From positions 1-42,896 of the forward strand of contig DJGJ01000022.1 of the NCBI GenBank assembly GCA_002432715.1: 42,896 bases of DNA. The letters run 5' to 3'. The notes beneath the pieces are model-generated. The model was given only the letters and a program-made list of their open reading frames with translations, had not been told where the DNA came from and ran no database searches. Origin of the DNA: Sphaerochaeta sp. UBA5849 (GTDB lineage Bacteria > Spirochaetota > Spirochaetia > Sphaerochaetales > Sphaerochaetaceae). Positions 40,959-42,896 of the stretch are shown here, piece after piece; position 1 is the stretch's first letter, and the number at the start of each line of letters is the position of its first letter. A program made the translations under genes and the position numbers.

Positions 40959-42080
40959 TCAGTCAAGGGAACGAATATAGCACCTTCGTCGCTTGTGTTG
41001 CTCGGTATGAAAGCTCTTCCACTGCGTCTGTACATTGTTGTTGTCCTCCAGTTCAGGGCCGGTCTCCGCATACAATACACCGTTGGCGATGGCTCGCTTG
41101 ATGCCCTCGTTCATGATGATTGCATTGACGCCCCTTCCAAAATACTCCGGTTTAACGGCAATGAGATACATGTCCAGTACCTGATGTGTTTTCAAGGCTT
41201 TCAGAATATGCAGGAATCCCAAGGGGAAGATCCGTCCCCGGGAGGCCTGGAGGGGTTTTGAGAGGGACGGCACCATGATGCCGAAGCCGATGACCGACTG
41301 CTGTGCATCGACCACGACGAAGATGTACTCCAGGCTGATCAGGCTGAAAAACTGCTTGATGGCCATATCAATCTGTCCATCACTGAGAGGGCAGAAGCCG
41401 TAGAGCTTTGCAAACGACTCATTGTACATATGGAACATCTGGTGGGCATAGGGCATGACCTCCTTTTTCTTTGAGAAGGAGAGCAGTCGATAGCCGTGCC
41501 GTTTCTGTGCAAATTCGCATATCCGCTCGATGCGGGGGTCCGGCTTCGGGGGTACAAAAACCTTGTACTCCACCCAGTCGATATCCTTGGTAAATCCCAG
41601 TTGTGTGAGATGCTCATGGTAGTAGGGATGGTTGTACAGGGTGATGAACATCCCGATTTGGTCGAACCCTTCCACCAGCAGGCCCTGCTTGTCCAAGTCT
41701 GAAAAACCGATCGGGCCGATGACGGTATTCATGCCTTTCTGCCTGCCCCAGGCCAAGACAGCATCGAAGAGAAGCCGGCTGACCTCGATGTCGTCGATGA
41801 CATCGTAGCGGGTGAAGCGCATGTATGCCTGATTTTTGATTTTGTTGAGCTTGTGGTTGATAAGGCCGGCAACCCGGCCGACAACCTTGCCGTCTTTCCT
41901 GGCAAGGAAAGCAATGGTCTCACAATACTCGAATGCAGGGTTCTTCTTGGGGTTGAAGTTCCACTTCTCATCAAGCAACAAGGTTGGGACATAGTAGGGA
42001 TTGTCTGTATATAAACGATTGGGAAAGTCAAAGAAGAGCTTCCAATCATGCTTGGTGGATACAGGGTGGACTGAAATCAT
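40959..42080 (-). CDS. GNAT-like N-acetyltransferase family protein
   Basis: A 373-residue soluble protein. The N-terminal part has FFDFPNRLYTDNPYYVP and FLARKDGKVVGRVAG, which resemble the opening of a GNAT fold. A second GNAT-like half includes FVVVDAQQSVIGFGIMVPS and LDMYLIAVKPEYFGRGV, with GRGVNAIIM in the acetyl-CoA-binding position. The substrate is unknown. An upstream ATG at 42119 is in frame; GGAGG five bases before the ATG at 42080 decides the start. It stands alone, with the nqr promoter behind it. Confidence 0.8.
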   Translation of the reverse strand: MISVHPVSTKHDWKLFFDFPNRLYTDNPYYVPTLLLDEKWNFNPKKNPAFEYCETIAFLARKDGKVVGRVAGLINHKLNKIKNQAYMRFTRYDVIDDIEVSRLLFDAVLAWGRQKGMNTVIGPIGFSDLDKQGLLVEGFDQIGMFITLYNHPYYHEHLTQLGFTKDIDWVEYKVFVPPKPDPRIERICEFAQKRHGYRLLSFSKKKEVMPYAHQMFHMYNESFAKLYGFCPLSDGQIDMAIKQFFSLISLEYIFVVVDAQQSVIGFGIMVPSLSKPLQASRGRIFPLGFLHILKALKTHQVLDMYLIAVKPEYFGRGVNAIIMNEGIKRAIANGVLYAETGPELEDNNNVQTQWKSFHTEQHKRRRCYIRSLD

Positions 42081-42368
42081 GGGAACCTCCGGCGTTTGCC
42101 TTTTGCCATTGTATCGCATTTGGCTTGGGTTGCAACCGTGAGTTGCATGTTTTTCTACACTCTTCCAAGAGTTGTAGCCTATCTGTTACCCTCTTGTAAT
42201 GACAAGAGGGCTTCTTGGGTTGCTGTGATATCCCTGACCTTTGGATTGGATATCTTGTCCTTGAAAAAGCGATGACGGCCGGCACAGCTTCAAAAGAAGA
42301 CATCCGGCCGGACAGCAGGTGCTGGCAGAGCCAAAGAAACGGGTATAGTACATAGGCAAAAGGCCCCA
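42081..42368. other. Gene-free spacer with hairpins next to the transposase remnant
   Basis: No convincing gene is seen in these 288 bases. Besides the hairpin at 42189-42210 there is an inverted repeat GATATCC (42227-42233) with GGATATC (42248-42254). On the minus strand a short open stretch ending near 42183 (RHRFFKDKISNPKVRDIT) could be the tail of a lost gene, but it has no start and cannot be identified. The region may be debris from the insertion and decay of the mobile element. Confidence 0.4.
42189..42210. terminator. Perfect 8-bp hairpin of unclear role
   Basis: CCCTCTTG (42189-42196) pairs with CAAGAGGG (42203-42210) around a 6-base loop. On the plus strand CTTCTTGG follows; on the minus strand TAACAG follows. 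It could terminate transcription from the transposase side or be an end of a former element. No T-tract is present, so termination is uncertain. Confidence 0.4.
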
Positions 42369-42896
42369 TCATCTGCCGTGCCTGCTCCCGTTGCTCATCC
42401 CGCCGTCGGCGGTGTAAAGCTTGCTTGCCGCAGGGTACCGGGCCATCCCCATCTCGTACCACCACTGCCTGACGGAATTCACTGCGAACCTGGCCGTGTC
42501 GGAACTGATGCCCAGGTTGATGAACCCTTCGTTCCCAGCTATGTCGTACACCCCGTACGGGGCGACCTTCACAGGCTGTCCTGACTTGGCATACTCGGCC
42601 CCCTGGTTCTTGCAATCGATGGAGATTACCGGAAGCCCCTCGGACATGAACGCCTTGGCCGTCTCGCTTATATGCCGGAACTGCTCATCCCTGTCAGGAT
42701 GGGGTTCTCCCACTTGAAGCATCTTTTGGTTCAGCTGCAGGCTGTAGCCGAGGTCGTTGAGCATCTGCCTGACCTTCGAGAAGGAAACCGCAAAGCCCTT
42801 TCCCCCCAGGGCGTCACTCAGGTTCCTCAGGCTCTTGGTTGTCCACCTCAGCGGGGACTGGGGATCCCCGTAGCTGCTTTCCGCTACCAAGCCCTC
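42369..42896 (-). pseudogene. ISAzo13-type transposase fragment
   Basis: The frame is open from the right window edge and stops at 42369, giving about 175 residues of the middle of a DDE transposase. GDPQSPLRWTTKSLRNLSDAL, VISIDCKNQGAEYAKSG and TADGGMSNGSR match the ISAzo13 (Rhodopirellula-type) family; these carry the first two acidic residues. The sequence then ends in SRHGR and a stop, without the region that holds the third catalytic residue, and no continuation is found in other frames downstream. The element is therefore broken at about 42375. The N-terminal part lies outside the window. Confidence 0.8.

Noticed and set aside
42046..42615. A 189-codon minus-strand open frame overlapping the transposase fragment
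   Set aside because: It is a shifted frame of the transposase followed by unrelated spacer. The translation is Arg-rich and without motifs.
1..42896. tRNA, rRNA and CRISPR arrays
   Set aside because: Apart from the spacer at 42081-42368, the gaps between genes are mostly under 120 bases. No cloverleaf-like sequences or direct repeats with regular spacers were seen by eye.

Overview
The window is a gene-dense chromosomal segment of about 43 kb with moderately high GC and almost no non-coding space. It most resembles a free-living, fermentative spirochaete of the Sphaerochaeta type. That is an inference from gene content: a long-form serine hydroxymethyltransferase, a eukaryotic-type hexokinase, an archaeal-type UMP kinase, a CBS-domain pyrophosphatase, GPH and NSS symporters, and an Nqr-type sodium pump. 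No rRNA, tRNA or CRISPR array was seen. The only mobile DNA is a broken ISAzo13-type transposase at the right edge.

Layout. 1-1630: the end of a branched-chain amino acid ABC operon (livM tail, livG, livF). 1690-3309: a CBS-ACT protein and an Smr-domain protein. 3376-5043: infA and an NSS symporter on the minus strand. 5223-11488: a one-carbon operon with glyA, gcvH, gcvPA, gcvPB and a dihydropyrimidinase-like amidohydrolase, closed by a clear terminator. 11590-15112: a HAD-phosphatase/cytidine-deaminase fusion coupled to a phospholipase-D-like lipoprotein and two small exported proteins. 15109-21244: rpiB, a CBS-type pyrophosphatase, bifunctional rel, prmC and prfA. 21299-25549: a GPH symporter and an XRE-cupin regulator, divergent from tdh-kbl. 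25546-32913: sbcB, a secreted protein, hexokinase, vsr, a phosphohexomutase, pyridoxal kinase and a nucleoside phosphorylase-like enzyme. 32868-36962: an unknown protein with a patatin, a PflX-like radical SAM protein, UMP kinase and another unknown. 36973-40853: nqrBCDEF without nqrA. 40959-42896: a GNAT-like protein and the transposase remnant.

How the genes fit together. A strong theme is glycine and one-carbon metabolism. Tdh and Kbl turn threonine into glycine plus acetyl-CoA. GcvH/PA/PB and GlyA handle glycine, CO2 and methylene-THF. Pyridoxal kinase could supply the PLP that Kbl, GlyA and GcvP need. The glycine cleavage T and L proteins are not in this window. The tdh promoter is a perfect TTGACA-17-TATAAT with a near-perfect 24-bp palindrome across its -10 and start site, next to a divergent XRE-cupin regulator gene. 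This is the best-defined regulatory unit here. The most unusual coding features are the HAD-cytidine deaminase fusion, the nqrA-less Nqr cluster and the 32-residue repeated motif in the Smr protein.

All calls come from reading the sequence and translated proteins by eye. No database search was run.
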